From NCBI RefSeq assembly GCF_015550425.1, contig NZ_JADNAT010000006.1, forward strand, positions 110,541 to 174,540: 64,000 bases of DNA, written 5' to 3'. How positions within the stretch are numbered: position 1 is the stretch's first letter; the number at the start of each line of letters is the position of its first letter. The position numbers were made by a program, and so were the translations under genes. Origin of the DNA: Clostridium sp. 1001275B_160808_H3 (GTDB taxonomy: Bacteria > Bacillota > Clostridia > Clostridiales > Clostridiaceae). The notes beneath the pieces were generated by a model. It was given only the letters and a program-made list of their open reading frames with translations. It was not told the DNA's origin and made no database searches. Below, piece after piece: positions 28,929 to 37,945 of this stretch.

Positions 28929-29627
28929 TTAGTTATTAGGATTAAATCTGTATCCTACTCCTCTTATAGTTTCTATAAACTTTGGATTTTTATCATCTAC
29001 TTCTATCTTTTTTCTTAAATATCTAATATGAACATCTACAGTTCTCGTTTCACCAACATACTCATATCCCCATATTTTATCTAGAAGAGTTTCTCTAGTT
29101 AATATTTTCCCTTTATTTTTAATTAATATTTCTAACAGCTCGAATTCCTTTAGTGTTAAATCTATTTTTTTATCAGATATAATTACTTCTCTTCTATCAA
29201 AGTTTATTAGAATTCCCTTTGTCTTAAATATCTCCTCGCTTCCCCCTAATGACTTGGTTCTTCTTAAAACTGCTTTTATTCTTGCTAGTAATTCTCTTAT
29301 TGAAAAAGGTTTTGTCATATAATCATCGGCGCCAAGCTCAAGCCCTAATATTTTATCTAACTCTTCTCCTTTTGCTGTTAACATTATAACCGATATATCT
29401 TTAGTATCATTATCACTTCTTATAGCTTTACAGACATCATATCCATCTAATCCAGGAATCATTAAATCTAATAGTATAAGCTTTGGATTTTCTTCTTTTG
29501 CTAGTTTAACAGCATCTATTCCATTATTAGCAGTTAAAACTTTATAACCTGAATTCATTAAATTATAGCTTATGAGTTCTACTATATGGTCCTCATCATC
29601 AACTACTAGTATTTTTTCTTCTGCCAT
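28929..29627 (-). CDS. phoP: Response regulator PhoP (OmpR family)
   Basis: A DNA-binding regulator activated by PhoR. The 232-aa protein has a receiver domain with acidic pocket VVDDED, phospho-acceptor in LLDLMIPGLDG, the Thr-Lys pair (MLTAKG, MTKPF), and a C-terminal winged helix (LTLKEFELLEIL, TVDVHIRYLRKKIE). It follows pgeF by 12 bases. The PHO-like repeats before pgeF suggest it controls its own operon. Confidence 0.95.
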   Translation of the reverse strand: MAEEKILVVDDEDHIVELISYNLMNSGYKVLTANNGIDAVKLAKEENPKLILLDLMIPGLDGYDVCKAIRSDNDTKDISVIMLTAKGEELDKILGLELGADDYMTKPFSIRELLARIKAVLRRTKSLGGSEEIFKTKGILINFDRREVIISDKKIDLTLKEFELLEILIKNKGKILTRETLLDKIWGYEYVGETRTVDVHIRYLRKKIEVDDKNPKFIETIRGVGYRFNPNN

Positions 29628-29639
29628 TAATATTCCTCC

Positions 29640-30377
29640 CTATTTTATAAATGCAAATGAAAATAGTCTTCCGTAAGTACCAACTGATTTTCTATATGAA
29701 TATAACTTTATATTCTTCTCACAATGTGTACATAAATTTAGTGAATATATATTATTTTCATTTATCCCAAATTCTCTTAAATCTTTTAAGATACATTCTT
29801 GCATACTTAAATTTTTTCCATCAAATAATTTATCTTCTTCTATCATGGTCTTTTCTATAAATTTTTCTTTCAATTCTTCAGAGATTTCATAACAACACTT
29901 TCTTATATGTGGTCCTATAAAAACCTTTGTTTCATTTATATCTATATTAAACTCATCCTTCATTCTTAATAAAGTCTTCAAAGCTATTGAGTTAAATGTT
30001 CCCTTCCACCCACTATGAATAGTTGCTACTATATTACTTTTTTCATTCACTATTATTATTGGCACACAATCTGCTGTAAACACCCCTATTGCTATATTTT
30101 TCTCTTTTGTAATTAAAGCATCTCCTTCTTCATCTTTTATATTTATATAATTTTTGTCATAAGTATAAATTTTATCACTATGGATTTGATTTAAATAAAC
30201 AATGTCACTTAAATCAAAATCTTTTATTATACTTTTTAAATTATTAACTCCATCCTCTGTATGTCTATTAAAACTTCTATCTTTTTCTGCTGTTGAAAAA
30301 ACTAGCTCTATTTTTCCTAAATCATAAACTAAAAAATCTTTTTTTAACTTAAAATCCCTTACAGATAAGTTTATCAT
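29640..30377 (-). CDS. pgeF: Polyphenol oxidase/PgeF family protein (YlmD/YfiH)
   Basis: Member of the DUF152 family; the Escherichia coli homologue YfiH prevents misincorporation of serine for alanine in peptidoglycan precursors. The 245-aa protein has the metal or active-site motifs ADCVPI, ATIHSGWKGT (His-Cys type pocket) and GPHIRKCCYEI. AAAGAGGTGA precedes the ATG. In Firmicutes it normally lies near ftsZ/sigG; here it heads the phoP-phoR operon 12 bases from phoP, so it may be Pho-regulated. Confidence 0.9.
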   Translation of the reverse strand: MINLSVRDFKLKKDFLVYDLGKIELVFSTAEKDRSFNRHTEDGVNNLKSIIKDFDLSDIVYLNQIHSDKIYTYDKNYINIKDEEGDALITKEKNIAIGVFTADCVPIIIVNEKSNIVATIHSGWKGTFNSIALKTLLRMKDEFNIDINETKVFIGPHIRKCCYEISEELKEKFIEKTMIEEDKLFDGKNLSMQECILKDLREFGINENNIYSLNLCTHCEKNIKLYSYRKSVGTYGRLFSFAFIK

Positions 30378-30448
30378 GTAGTCACCTCTTTAATTTGTTT
30401 TAATACATTTTACCATTTATTAAGTATGTTTTCTATTTTTTTTTACTT

Positions 30449-30476
30449 TATTAATCATGTTTTAACTTACTTTTAA
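30449..30476 (-). promoter_or_regulatory. PHO-box-like direct repeats upstream of pgeF-phoPR
   Basis: TTAAAA, TTAAAA and TTAATA begin exactly 11 bases apart on the minus strand, about 75 bases before pgeF. A TAAAAT -10-like sequence lies downstream. This matches the spacing of Gram-positive PhoP sites and suggests autoregulation; the A+T-rich setting makes chance matches easier than at pstS. Confidence 0.6.
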
Positions 30477-30493
30477 CCTTGTTTTTTACATAA

Positions 30494-30540
30494 AAAAAGT
30501 TAACTTAAAATAGAAAATTTCTACTTTAAGTTAACTTTTT
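30494..30540 (-). terminator. Terminator of nrdR
   Basis: A 16-bp stem (AAAAAGTTAACTTAAA / TTTAAGTTAACTTTTT) with an inner TAGAAA/TTTCTA arm; the upstream arm includes the nrdR stop codon. Confidence 0.85.
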
Positions 30541-30994
30541 ATTCATTAGATACCAAATTTTTAATTTCTTCTAAAAAAGTATTTATATCTTTAAATTGTC
30601 TATAAACAGAAGCAAATCTAACATATGATATTTCATCTAAATTTTTAAGCCTCTCCATTACCATTTCTCCAATGATTTTAGAATTAACTTCTGTTATCAT
30701 TTTATTTGAAATAGCCTTTTCAACGTCTTCTGCTAACTCTTCTATTTGTTTTCTTGATATTGGTCTTTTTTGACAAGCTATAATTAGACCATTAATTATC
30801 TTTTCTTTATTAAAATTTTCTCTTGTCAAATCTCTCTTAACAACTAATATCGGAATATCTTCAACCTTTTCATATGTAGTATATCTTTTATTGCAGTTCA
30901 AACATTCTCTTCTTCTTCTAATAGTAGTATTATCATCTGTAGATCTAGAATCTACTACCTTACTCTCTTCAAAGGAGCAAAAAGGACATCTCAT
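30539..30994 (-). CDS. nrdR: Transcriptional repressor NrdR
   Basis: An ATP/dATP-sensing repressor of ribonucleotide reductase genes. The 151-aa protein starts MRCPFCSF with the zinc ribbon (C3, C6, C31, C34), followed by a basic RRRRECLNC segment and an ATP-cone domain (about 48-135). I use the ATG at 30994, because the family begins with M-x-C-P-x-C; an in-frame GTG at 31003 overlaps the Shine-Dalgarno AGGAAAGG. No ribonucleotide reductase gene is in the window. Confidence 0.96.
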   Translation of the reverse strand: MRCPFCSFEESKVVDSRSTDDNTTIRRRRECLNCNKRYTTYEKVEDIPILVVKRDLTRENFNKEKIINGLIIACQKRPISRKQIEELAEDVEKAISNKMITEVNSKIIGEMVMERLKNLDEISYVRFASVYRQFKDINTFLEEIKNLVSNE

Positions 30995-31074
30995 TTTATT
31001 CACGCCTTTCCTAAGTATTGTCTTAAGTATATATAGATTATACAGATTTTTTTAGAATTTTACTAGATATTATT

Positions 31075-31392
31075 TTATAAATTAAATCCTTCTATATCAG
31101 AACTATCAACTAATATAACTTCTACTCCTGCTTTTTTAACCTTACTCCATGGTATTTCTAAATCTTCTTCCTTACTAAACCAGCCCTTCGCGGTTCCTGG
31201 TAATATTATTGATATAACCTTACTTTCTTCTATATTAATAACAAAATCTTTTATATATCCCATTTTCGATCCTGTTTTAATATCTATGACTTCCATAGTT
31301 CTTAATGCATTTAAAGAATGTAGTAATAAATCATCTTCTTCTACTTCAGAATACATTTCATTTTCAGTTTTAATATTATCAAATAATCCCAT
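31075..31392 (-). CDS. YlmC/YmxH family PRC-barrel protein
   Basis: A 105-aa soluble protein with a single PRC-barrel domain (about 30-100: MEVIDIKTGSKMGYIKDFVI... EDLEIPWSKVKKAGVEVILVD). Members cluster with sporulation and ftsZ genes in Firmicutes; the Bacillus ylmC lies next to sigG as here. The molecular role is unknown. AAAGGGGGA precedes the ATG. It has its own gap after sigG and is probably separately transcribed. Confidence 0.85.
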   Translation of the reverse strand: MGLFDNIKTENEMYSEVEEDDLLLHSLNALRTMEVIDIKTGSKMGYIKDFVINIEESKVISIILPGTAKGWFSKEEDLEIPWSKVKKAGVEVILVDSSDIEGFNL

Positions 31393-31499
31393 AAAAAATC
31401 CCCCTTTAAATAATCGCCTATAATAAATATTCTTATGTTCTTAAGATTTAATTTATTCAATACAAAATTAATAGCATGTACATCTTTTATTATTTTAAA

Positions 31500-31521
31500 A
31501 GAGCTCTATTAAAAGAGCTCT
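31500..31521 (-). terminator. Terminator of sigG
   Basis: AGAGCTC / GAGCTCT, 7 bp with an 8-base loop, then TTTTAAAATAAT. The stem begins inside the sigG stop codon. Confidence 0.7.
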
Positions 31522-32299
31522 ATACATACTTTCTCATATGCTTTAATGCAGTTTTCTCCAATCTTGAAACTTGAGCTTGAGATATTCCTATTTCGTCAGC
31601 AACTTCCATTTGAGTTCTTCCATTAAAAAACCTTAATGTTAATATAAGCTTTTCCCTATCATTTAACTTTTTCATTGCCTCTTTTATAGATATATTTTCA
31701 AGCCAATTTTCATCACTGTTTTTTGAGTCACTTATTTGATCCATAACATAAATGGCGTCTCCACCATCATGATATATAGGCTCAAATAGAGATACTGGAT
31801 CTTGTATAGCATCTAATGCAAATACTACTTCTTCTCTTGGTAAATTAAGTTCTTTAGCTATTTGTGAAACAGTAGGTTCTTTGTTATTTTCCTTTATTAG
31901 TTTATCTCTTACTAATAAAGCTTTATAAGCTATATCTCTTAGTGATCTACTAACCCTTATTGAGTTATTATCTCTTAAATATCTCCTTATTTCCCCTATT
32001 ATCATTGGTACTGCATAAGTTGAAAATTTAACATTTTGACCTAAATCAAAATTATCTATTGCCTTCATTAGCCCTATACAGCCCACTTGGAATAAGTCAT
32101 CAACATTTTCACCTCTATTATTAAATCTTTGTATAACACTTAAAACCAATCTTAAATTACCTTTAATAAAAGTTTCTCTAGCACCCTTATCTCCATCTCT
32201 CATTTTTAAAAGTAACTCTCTTTTTTCTTTTTCTTTTAATATAGGTAGTTTTGAAGTATTTACTCCACATATTTCTACTTTATTAATAATCAAGCTCAT
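31520..32299 (-). CDS. sigG: RNA polymerase sporulation sigma factor SigG
   Basis: The late forespore sigma factor. The protein is about 259 aa and begins with the diagnostic NKVEICGVNTSKLP. Region 2 (ETFIKGNLRLVLSVIQRF... DLFQVGCIGLMKAIDNFD) and region 4 (LNDREKLILTLRFFNGRTQMEVADEIGISQAQVSRLEKTAL) are complete. Start choice: ATG at 32299 or TTG at 32293, which gives the same length before KVEICGV as in Bacillus and 9-base spacing from AAGGGG. The codons upstream to 32323 are not used. A sigma-F/G promoter precedes it. Confidence 0.96.
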   Translation of the reverse strand: MSLIINKVEICGVNTSKLPILKEKEKRELLLKMRDGDKGARETFIKGNLRLVLSVIQRFNNRGENVDDLFQVGCIGLMKAIDNFDLGQNVKFSTYAVPMIIGEIRRYLRDNNSIRVSRSLRDIAYKALLVRDKLIKENNKEPTVSQIAKELNLPREEVVFALDAIQDPVSLFEPIYHDGGDAIYVMDQISDSKNSDENWLENISIKEAMKKLNDREKLILTLRFFNGRTQMEVADEIGISQAQVSRLEKTALKHMRKYV

Positions 32300-32333
32300 C
32301 AACCCCTTCGGAAGTAATAACATACTGCATTAA

Positions 32334-32364
32334 AAATTATCCCCGAGAGTGATTAATTTTATAC
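32334..32364 (-). promoter_or_regulatory. Sigma-F/sigma-G promoter of sigG
   Basis: GTATA, 15 bases, GGGGATAATTT on the minus strand. This fits the forespore sigma-F consensus (GYWTA, 15-16, GGNRANANTW) at every position of the -10. Its place before sigG matches the known sigma-F dependence and autoregulation of this gene. Confidence 0.85.
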
Positions 32365-32374
32365 TAAAGACAAC

Positions 32375-33082
32375 CTATATCATTTTATTGATTTCTTTTT
32401 TCAATCGATTTATTATTTTCTTTTCTAACCTTGAAATATATGATTGAGATATTCCAAGCATATCTGCAACCTCTTTTTGAGTCTTTTCTCTAGTACCATT
32501 TAAACCAAATCTTAGCTTAACTATTTCTTTTTCCCTATCATTTAAATGCTTTAATGCTAAAAATAATAACTGTCTATCAACCTCATCTTCAATCAAATTA
32601 TAAACAATATCATTTTCAGTTCCTAAAATATCTGATAATAAAAGTTCATTACCATCCCAATCAATATTTAATGGCTCATAAAAAGATATTTCTGCTTTTA
32701 CTTTACTATTTCTTCTTAAATACATTAAAATTTCATTTTCTATACATCTAGAAGCGTACGTAGCTAATTTTATCTTTTTCTCTGGATTAAAAGTATTAAC
32801 CGCCTTTATTAATCCAATAGTTCCTACAGAAATTAAATCCTCTACGCATACTCCTGTGTTTTCAAATTTTCTTGCTATATATACTACTAATCTTAAGTTT
32901 CTTTCAATTAATATATCCCTTATAGATTCATCACCATGTATAAGTTTCTCTACAAGTTCTTCTTCTTCCTCCTTTTTTAAAGGTGGTGGAAGTGCATCAT
33001 TTCCTCCCACGTAATGGACTTCATTCTTAAAAATTTTAAGTCTTTGTAAAATTCTATTTATTAATACTCTTAAATTCATCAT
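32375..33082 (-). CDS. sigE: RNA polymerase sporulation sigma factor SigE (precursor)
   Basis: The early mother-cell sigma factor, made as an inactive membrane-bound precursor. The 235-aa protein has an amphipathic pro-sequence (about 1-28) ending near [11 protein letters not shown], the SpoIIGA cleavage region. Region 2 is [33 protein letters not shown] and region 4 is [44 protein letters not shown]. It lies 8 bases after spoIIGA, its activating protease, in the classical spoIIG operon. Confidence 0.97.
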   Translation of the reverse strand: MMNLRVLINRILQRLKIFKNEVHYVGGNDALPPPLKKEEEEELVEKLIHGDESIRDILIERNLRLVVYIARKFENTGVCVEDLISVGTIGLIKAVNTFNPEKKIKLATYASRCIENEILMYLRRNSKVKAEISFYEPLNIDWDGNELLLSDILGTENDIVYNLIEDEVDRQLLFLALKHLNDREKEIVKLRFGLNGTREKTQKEVADMLGISQSYISRLEKKIINRLKKEINKMI

Positions 33083-33090
33083 ATTCTCAC

Positions 33091-33888
33091 CTATATTACT
33101 CCTCTTGATAATAATGCGTTAAATTCATTTTCCTTACTTAATTTATTTTTACAGCTACAAATTATAGCTTCTATAGTTCTCCATTCTTTATCTTCTCCAC
33201 GAATTCTTACTTTTTCACTTTTGAACCCCTTTAAATTTCCTTCCTCTCCAATAGTGCTATAAGGAATGTAAAATTCTTCATCCTTTTGTATCTCAAATCC
33301 ATTTAAAAAATCATTTTCTATTATAATACAAGGCAAATTAGTAACAGGCTCTCTTAAAGCATTTCCAGTATCTAATAATCCTTTAATAAATAATGTGTTT
33401 TTTTCATCAGATATTTCAATTTCATATATAAAATTATTAATTACAGCTCTTTCCCTTAAGTAATCTACTACCCTAACTATAACTATGTATAGTATCATTA
33501 TTGATATTAATAAATACTTCATAGAATAATTACTTATTTTAAAAGAATCAAAGATACTGTACTGGTTGTCCATCAACGAAAAACTAAAACAAAATCCAGC
33601 TAGTGTAAATGACATAATTAAAAATGTTATTGAAGCTTTTATAATACTAAGTATTTTAAAACTTTTATTTGAAATTGTGACCATTATTAAGACTACTAAA
33701 AGTTTAAATGGTAAAGATGTTAAAATACTATTTTCAAAGAATAATACTATCGTATAAAGCGATCCAATTACAGCTGCAAAATAAATAGTTTTATTATATT
33801 TATACCTAGACACCTTCATAGTAATTAATAATAAAAATAGATTTACAATAAAATTTTCTATTATAAGTATATCTATGTAAACTACCAT
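33091..33888 (-). CDS. spoIIGA: Sigma-E processing peptidase SpoIIGA
   Basis: A membrane aspartic protease that cleaves pro-SigE after a signal from the forespore. The 265-aa protein has five TM helices in the first 150 residues and a C-terminal protease domain with the active-site motif [13 protein letters not shown] start it at the ATG at 33888: the ATG at 33894 abuts the Shine-Dalgarno GGGGGGAG with no spacer, while this one is spaced 6 bases from it. It heads the spoIIGA-sigE operon under a Spo0A-type promoter. Confidence 0.94.
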   Translation of the reverse strand: MVVYIDILIIENFIVNLFLLLITMKVSRYKYNKTIYFAAVIGSLYTIVLFFENSILTSLPFKLLVVLIMVTISNKSFKILSIIKASITFLIMSFTLAGFCFSFSLMDNQYSIFDSFKISNYSMKYLLISIMILYIVIVRVVDYLRERAVINNFIYEIEISDEKNTLFIKGLLDTGNALREPVTNLPCIIIENDFLNGFEIQKDEEFYIPYSTIGEEGNLKGFKSEKVRIRGEDKEWRTIEAIICSCKNKLSKENEFNALLSRGVI

Positions 33889-33912
33889 ATACATCTCCCC
33901 CCTCGTACTTAA

Positions 33913-33945
33913 ATTATAAACTGTTACTCTTTAAAATTTTGTCAT
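33913..33945 (-). promoter_or_regulatory. Spo0A-dependent promoter of spoIIGA-sigE
   Basis: ATGACA, 21 bases, TATAAT on the minus strand. The Bacillus spoIIG promoter is known for an overlong (22-bp) spacer that needs Spo0A. A 0A-box-like TTTGTCATAA (plus strand, 33938-33947; 9 of 10 to TTTGTCRAAA) overlaps the -35, and a weaker TTTTGCGAAG lies just upstream (33953-33962). Confidence 0.75.
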
Positions 33946-34063
33946 AAAAACTCTTCGCAAAATATATTTTCATCTCTTATTTATTACATATAACTACAGT
34001 TATTTGATTATTATAATAAAAAAAACAAAGAAGTACTATAATTGTTAATGCGCATTAAAAACA

Positions 34064-34100
34064 AAAAAGACTAAGAAAGTATGACTTTCTTAGTCTTTTT
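34064..34100 (-). terminator. Terminator of ftsZ
   Basis: A perfect 17-bp stem (AAAAAGACTAAGAAAGT / ACTTTCTTAGTCTTTTT) with a 3-base loop, 7 bases past the ftsZ stop. Confidence 0.92.
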
Positions 34101-34106
34101 AATTAA

Positions 34107-35228
34107 CTATTTTCTTGATCTTAAAAAGCTTGGTATATTTACACTGTCAGTTTCAATATCTAAAAGAGGATCTACTCTTTTTGTAGGCTCGGATATTTCA
34201 ACTTCCTGTTTAATTGGTTGCTCTTTAACTACTTTCTTCTCAAATACCGGTTCATGATGTAATATTTTATTGTTATCTTCCTCAAATCCTGTAGCTATAA
34301 CTGTTATTCTAATTTCATCAGACAGTGTTTCATCTATAACAGCTCCAAATATTATATTTGCATCTGGATCAGCCGCTTCTCTAACGATATCAGCTGCTTC
34401 ATATACTTCTATAGCTCCAAGGTCTACTCCACCTGTAAAGTTAATAATAACTCCTGTTGCTCCATCTATTGATGTTTCAAGTAATGGAGATGAAATAGCT
34501 TGTCTTACAGCATCTTGTGCTTTAGTATCTCCAGTTCCATGACCGACTCCCATATGAGCAAGCCCTTTATTTAACATAACAGTTTCTATGTCTGCAAAGT
34601 CAGCATTAACTACCCCTGGAATAGTTATAAGGTCAGATATAGCTTGTACCCCTTGTCTTAATACCTCATCTGCTAATTTAAATGAGTCTAATAAAGTTGT
34701 CTTCTTATCAGCCATACTTAGTAATTTCTCATTTGGTATAATAACTAAAGTATCAACAGCCTTCATAAGGTTTTCAATCCCCATTTCCGCATGTCTCATT
34801 CTTCTTTTACCTTCAAAAGGAAATGGCTTAGTAACTACACCTACAGTTAGTATGCTCATAGACTTAGCTATTTCTGCAACTACAGGAGCTGCACCAGTAC
34901 CTGTTCCACCGCCCATACCAGCAGTTATAAATACCATGTTTGCTCCCTTTATAGCTTCAGCTATTTCTTCTCTACTTTCTTCTGCTGCTTTTTTTCCTAT
35001 TTCAGGATTAGCACCAGCTCCTAGCCCCTTTGTTAACTTTTCTCCAATTTGGATTTTAACATTAGCATGAGATAGCATTAAAGCTTGTTTATCTGTATTA
35101 ACGGCAATAAACTCAACGTTTTTTAGCCCTTCAGCAATCATTCTATTAACGGCATTTCCTCCACCGCCTCCGCAACCAATTACCTTAATGTTGGTTAACT
35201 CTTGCATATCTACTTCGAAATCTAACAA
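34107..35228 (-). CDS. ftsZ: Cell division protein FtsZ
   Basis: The tubulin-like GTPase that forms the division ring. The 373-aa protein has the N-terminal nucleotide motif [14 protein letters not shown], the tubulin signature [13 protein letters not shown], the synergy segment [11 protein letters not shown], a variable linker and a C-terminal peptide [21 protein letters not shown] that binds FtsA/SepF-type partners. It starts at TTG with AAAGGAGGAATTATT upstream. No ftsA precedes it; it is a lone gene. Confidence 0.98.
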   Translation of the reverse strand: MLDFEVDMQELTNIKVIGCGGGGGNAVNRMIAEGLKNVEFIAVNTDKQALMLSHANVKIQIGEKLTKGLGAGANPEIGKKAAEESREEIAEAIKGANMVFITAGMGGGTGTGAAPVVAEIAKSMSILTVGVVTKPFPFEGKRRMRHAEMGIENLMKAVDTLVIIPNEKLLSMADKKTTLLDSFKLADEVLRQGVQAISDLITIPGVVNADFADIETVMLNKGLAHMGVGHGTGDTKAQDAVRQAISSPLLETSIDGATGVIINFTGGVDLGAIEVYEAADIVREAADPDANIIFGAVIDETLSDEIRITVIATGFEEDNNKILHHEPVFEKKVVKEQPIKQEVEISEPTKRVDPLLDIETDSVNIPSFLRSRK

Positions 35229-35812
35229 AATAATTCCTCCTTTAGAAAATATCTACTAGTAATTTTTCTACTTTGTTTCTTCTCTTCATTCATTTACTAA
35301 TCTCAAATTCAATAATAATATATCTTCGTATATTAATTTTACATCATACTGTACCTTTTTAACAATACTTTAATATCCTAAATAAGAAAGATTTTGTTAT
35401 TTAAAGACAATAAATGTATATTCTTGGACTTTCACTTGTATTTTTTACTTATATTCTTTTTAATTACTATTAAAATTTAGAAATCAATGTAAATTTTATT
35501 TACTTTTATAAATATAACCATAATTTTTATAATTAAATTTAATAAAATTCAATTATATTTTATCATCTACAGTGAAATAACTCAACCTTTTCGTTAATAT
35601 TATGATTATTTTTAAAGAAATCATCCGTACTTCTTTTAATAACACTCCCTTTATCCATGTATAATAAGCTTTTCTTATTATCTATTGTTAAATACATTTA
35701 AAATATATAAAAAAATATTTATAATCTTATATTCAACAAAGATTCTAAATTTCCTCTAATAAGTTATACTATTTTATAAATTTAATAAAAAAAACAGAGT
35801 ATAAACTCTGTT
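35229..35812 (-). other. 584-base non-coding region upstream of ftsZ
   Basis: A very A+T-rich gap between pilT and ftsZ. It holds the pilT terminator at one end and a possible ftsZ promoter near the other. I see no other gene, no long repeat and no recognisable RNA family. It contains many short A/T inverted repeats that are expected by chance. Confidence 0.6.
35336..35365 (-). promoter_or_regulatory. Candidate promoter of ftsZ
   Basis: TTGTTA, 18 bases, TAAAAT on the minus strand, about 110 bases before the ftsZ start. Moderate match only. Confidence 0.4.
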
Positions 35813-35814
35813 TT
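35791..35814 (-). terminator. Terminator of pilT
   Basis: AAAACAGAGT / ACTCTGTTTT with a 4-base loop, then TTTTTTTT; the upstream arm touches the pilT stop codon. Confidence 0.88.
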
Positions 35815-36868
35815 ATAACATCATTATTCTTTTTATAGTATCTCTATCAACTGAATATGTTAATGCAGTTTCTCCACTTATGATTCCCTTTTTATATAAT
35901 TCTGCTAACGCCATATCCATAGTTTTCATTCCATATTTTCCACCTGTTTGAATTGCTGATTCTATTTGATGTGTTTTACCTTCTCTAATCAAATTTTGAA
36001 TACCCGGTGTTGTAGTCATTACCTCTAAGGCCGCAACCCTTCCTTTATTATCTTCAACTGGTACTAATTGCTGAGATACAACACCTTGTAATACCGCTGC
36101 TAATTGTACTCTTATTTGTTGCTGTTGATGCGGTGGAAAAACATCTATAATTCTATCAATAGTTTTAGCAGCTCCTATTGTATGTAGTGTGGAGAATACT
36201 AAATGACCTGTCTCTGCTGCAGTTATTGCAATTGAAATAGTTTCTAGGTCTCTCATCTCCCCTACAAGTATAACATCTGGATCTTCTCTTAAAATAGCTC
36301 TTAGTGCACTTTGATAACTTTTGCTATCTTTTCCTATTTCTCTTTGATTTATAATGCAATTATTATGCTTATGAAGGTATTCTATTGGATCCTCTAATGT
36401 TATAATATGGGCCTCTCTTGTATTGTTTATTTCATTTATCATGGCTGCTAATGTTGTACTTTTGCCACTTCCTGTTGGCCCAGTAACTAATACTAATCCT
36501 CTTTGCTTTTGAATTATATCCTTTATCACTTTAGGATGCTTTAATTCATCTAAACTAGGTATTTTTAATGCAATTACTCTAATAGCAATAGCATCACTGT
36601 TTCTTTGTTTAAATATATTTACTCTAAACCTTCCTGTTCCAGAAATAGAATACGATGTATCCATTTCACCAGTTTTATTATATAACTCAAAATTTTCTCC
36701 TAAAATTTCTTTTGAAAAATCCCTTAATGCACTTGGCATTAGTTTTTCAGTTCCTAATTTGATCAAACTTCCATTAACTCTTATAGTTGGAGGTAACCCA
36801 ACTGTCAAGTGCAAATCTGATGCACCCTTTTCTATTGTCTCATTTAATAAATCATTCAACACATACAT
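35813..36868 (-). CDS. pilT: Type IV pilus retraction ATPase PilT
   Basis: A hexameric ATPase that depolymerises type IV pili for gliding or twitching. The 351-aa protein has the N-terminal PAS-like domain (SDLHLTVGLPPTIRVNG), Walker A GPTGSGKSTTLAAM, Asp box IITLEDPIEYL, Walker B DVILVGEMRD and His box TAAETGHLVFSTLHT, so it should be active. No other pilus gene is in the window; clostridial pilT is often unlinked to the pilus operons. Confidence 0.95.
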   Translation of the reverse strand: MYVLNDLLNETIEKGASDLHLTVGLPPTIRVNGSLIKLGTEKLMPSALRDFSKEILGENFELYNKTGEMDTSYSISGTGRFRVNIFKQRNSDAIAIRVIALKIPSLDELKHPKVIKDIIQKQRGLVLVTGPTGSGKSTTLAAMINEINNTREAHIITLEDPIEYLHKHNNCIINQREIGKDSKSYQSALRAILREDPDVILVGEMRDLETISIAITAAETGHLVFSTLHTIGAAKTIDRIIDVFPPHQQQQIRVQLAAVLQGVVSQQLVPVEDNKGRVAALEVMTTTPGIQNLIREGKTHQIESAIQTGGKYGMKTMDMALAELYKKGIISGETALTYSVDRDTIKRIMML

Positions 36869-36985
36869 AATTCTATATCCTCCATGTTGCTAGACTATGT
36901 CTACTTTAATTTATTCGATAAAACTTTTCATATTCCTTCTTTATATTACATAATATTTCAACATAGGATATATGTGTTTATAACA

Positions 36986-37681
36986 CTATTTTGTTGATAA
37001 TTCTTTTTTCAATTTCTTTAAAGCTTTCTTCTCAATTCTTGAAACATATGATCTTGATATTCCTAATAATGCTGCTATTTCCCTTTGGGTTCTGCACCTA
37101 CCATCAATAAGACCATACCTCATTTTCACAATTTCTCCTTCTCTTTCGCTTAATGAAACACATATTTTATTATATAATTGCTTAATTTGAAGGTTACTTT
37201 CAACTTTTTCTAAAACAGAATCTTTTTCACTACTTAAGACATCAATTAAGCAAATTTCATTTCCTTCTTTATCAACTCCAATAGGATCCTGTAAATAAAC
37301 TTCATTTTTTTGTTTTTTATTATTTCTAAAAAGCATTAATATTTCATTTTCTATACATCTTGATGCATAAGTCGCTAATCTAGTTCCTTTTGATGCATCA
37401 AATGAATCTATTGCCTTTATAAGCCCAACAGTTCCTATAGATATTAGTTCGTCAATGTCTTTATTTGGGAAATTATATTTTTTTACTATATGTGCTACTA
37501 ATCTAAGATTTCTTTCTATTAATATACTTTTTGCTTCTTTGTCCCCATTTTTTAAAAGTTTTAAATATTGCTCTTCTTCTTCTTCATCAAGTGGTTTTGG
37601 AAATGTATTATTGCCTGAAATATATCCTGTTAAAAATACAGAATTACATAACAGCTCTATAATATTAGATAAAAAAAACAC
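36986..37681 (-). CDS. sigK: RNA polymerase sporulation sigma factor SigK (precursor)
   Basis: The late mother-cell sigma factor. The 231-aa protein is one uninterrupted frame, with a hydrophobic pro-sequence (about 1-20), region 2 (LVAHIVKKYNFPNKDIDELISIGTVGLIKAIDSFD) and region 4 (LSEREGEIVKMRYGLIDGRCRTQREIAALLGISRSYVSRIEKKAL). There is no skin-type element inside. It starts at GTG with AGGAGGAAGTTCT. Activation of the precursor presumably needs a membrane protease encoded elsewhere. Confidence 0.96.
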   Translation of the reverse strand: MFFLSNIIELLCNSVFLTGYISGNNTFPKPLDEEEEEQYLKLLKNGDKEAKSILIERNLRLVAHIVKKYNFPNKDIDELISIGTVGLIKAIDSFDASKGTRLATYASRCIENEILMLFRNNKKQKNEVYLQDPIGVDKEGNEICLIDVLSSEKDSVLEKVESNLQIKQLYNKICVSLSEREGEIVKMRYGLIDGRCRTQREIAALLGISRSYVSRIEKKALKKLKKELSTK

Positions 37682-37861
37682 AGAACTTCCTCCTCGTAGT
37701 GCTTATTATATAATATGATGAAATCCGAAAATATTGCTTGTGTTTCTTAAAATAAAGTTGGAATATTTTTTTATATTGTTATATGAGTCATTTTTCATTA
37801 TTATTAATTTTTTATATCCATATATAATACAACTTATAAAATCATATTATCTCATAAAATA

Positions 37862-37901
37862 AAAACTGTTATAAAATCAACACAGATTTTATAACAGTTT
37901 T
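37862..37901 (-). terminator. Terminator of the PBP gene
   Basis: A perfect 17-bp inverted repeat (AAAACTGTTATAAAATC / GATTTTATAACAGTTTT) with a 6-base loop, 45 bases past the PBP stop and upstream of sigK. Confidence 0.8.
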
Positions 37902-37945
37902 ATTATTTATAATAATTTTATATTTTTTTATTAAAATTAAGCTTC

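Noticed and set aside
34588..35070. Plus-strand frame opposite ftsZ
   Set aside because: Shadow of a conserved gene; biased composition only.
35229..35790. Hidden small gene in the ftsZ upstream region
   Set aside because: No open frame of useful length with a Shine-Dalgarno; the region is dense in stops and A/T runs.
37682..37860. Sigma-E promoter before sigK
   Set aside because: Several A/T-rich near matches but none good enough to choose.
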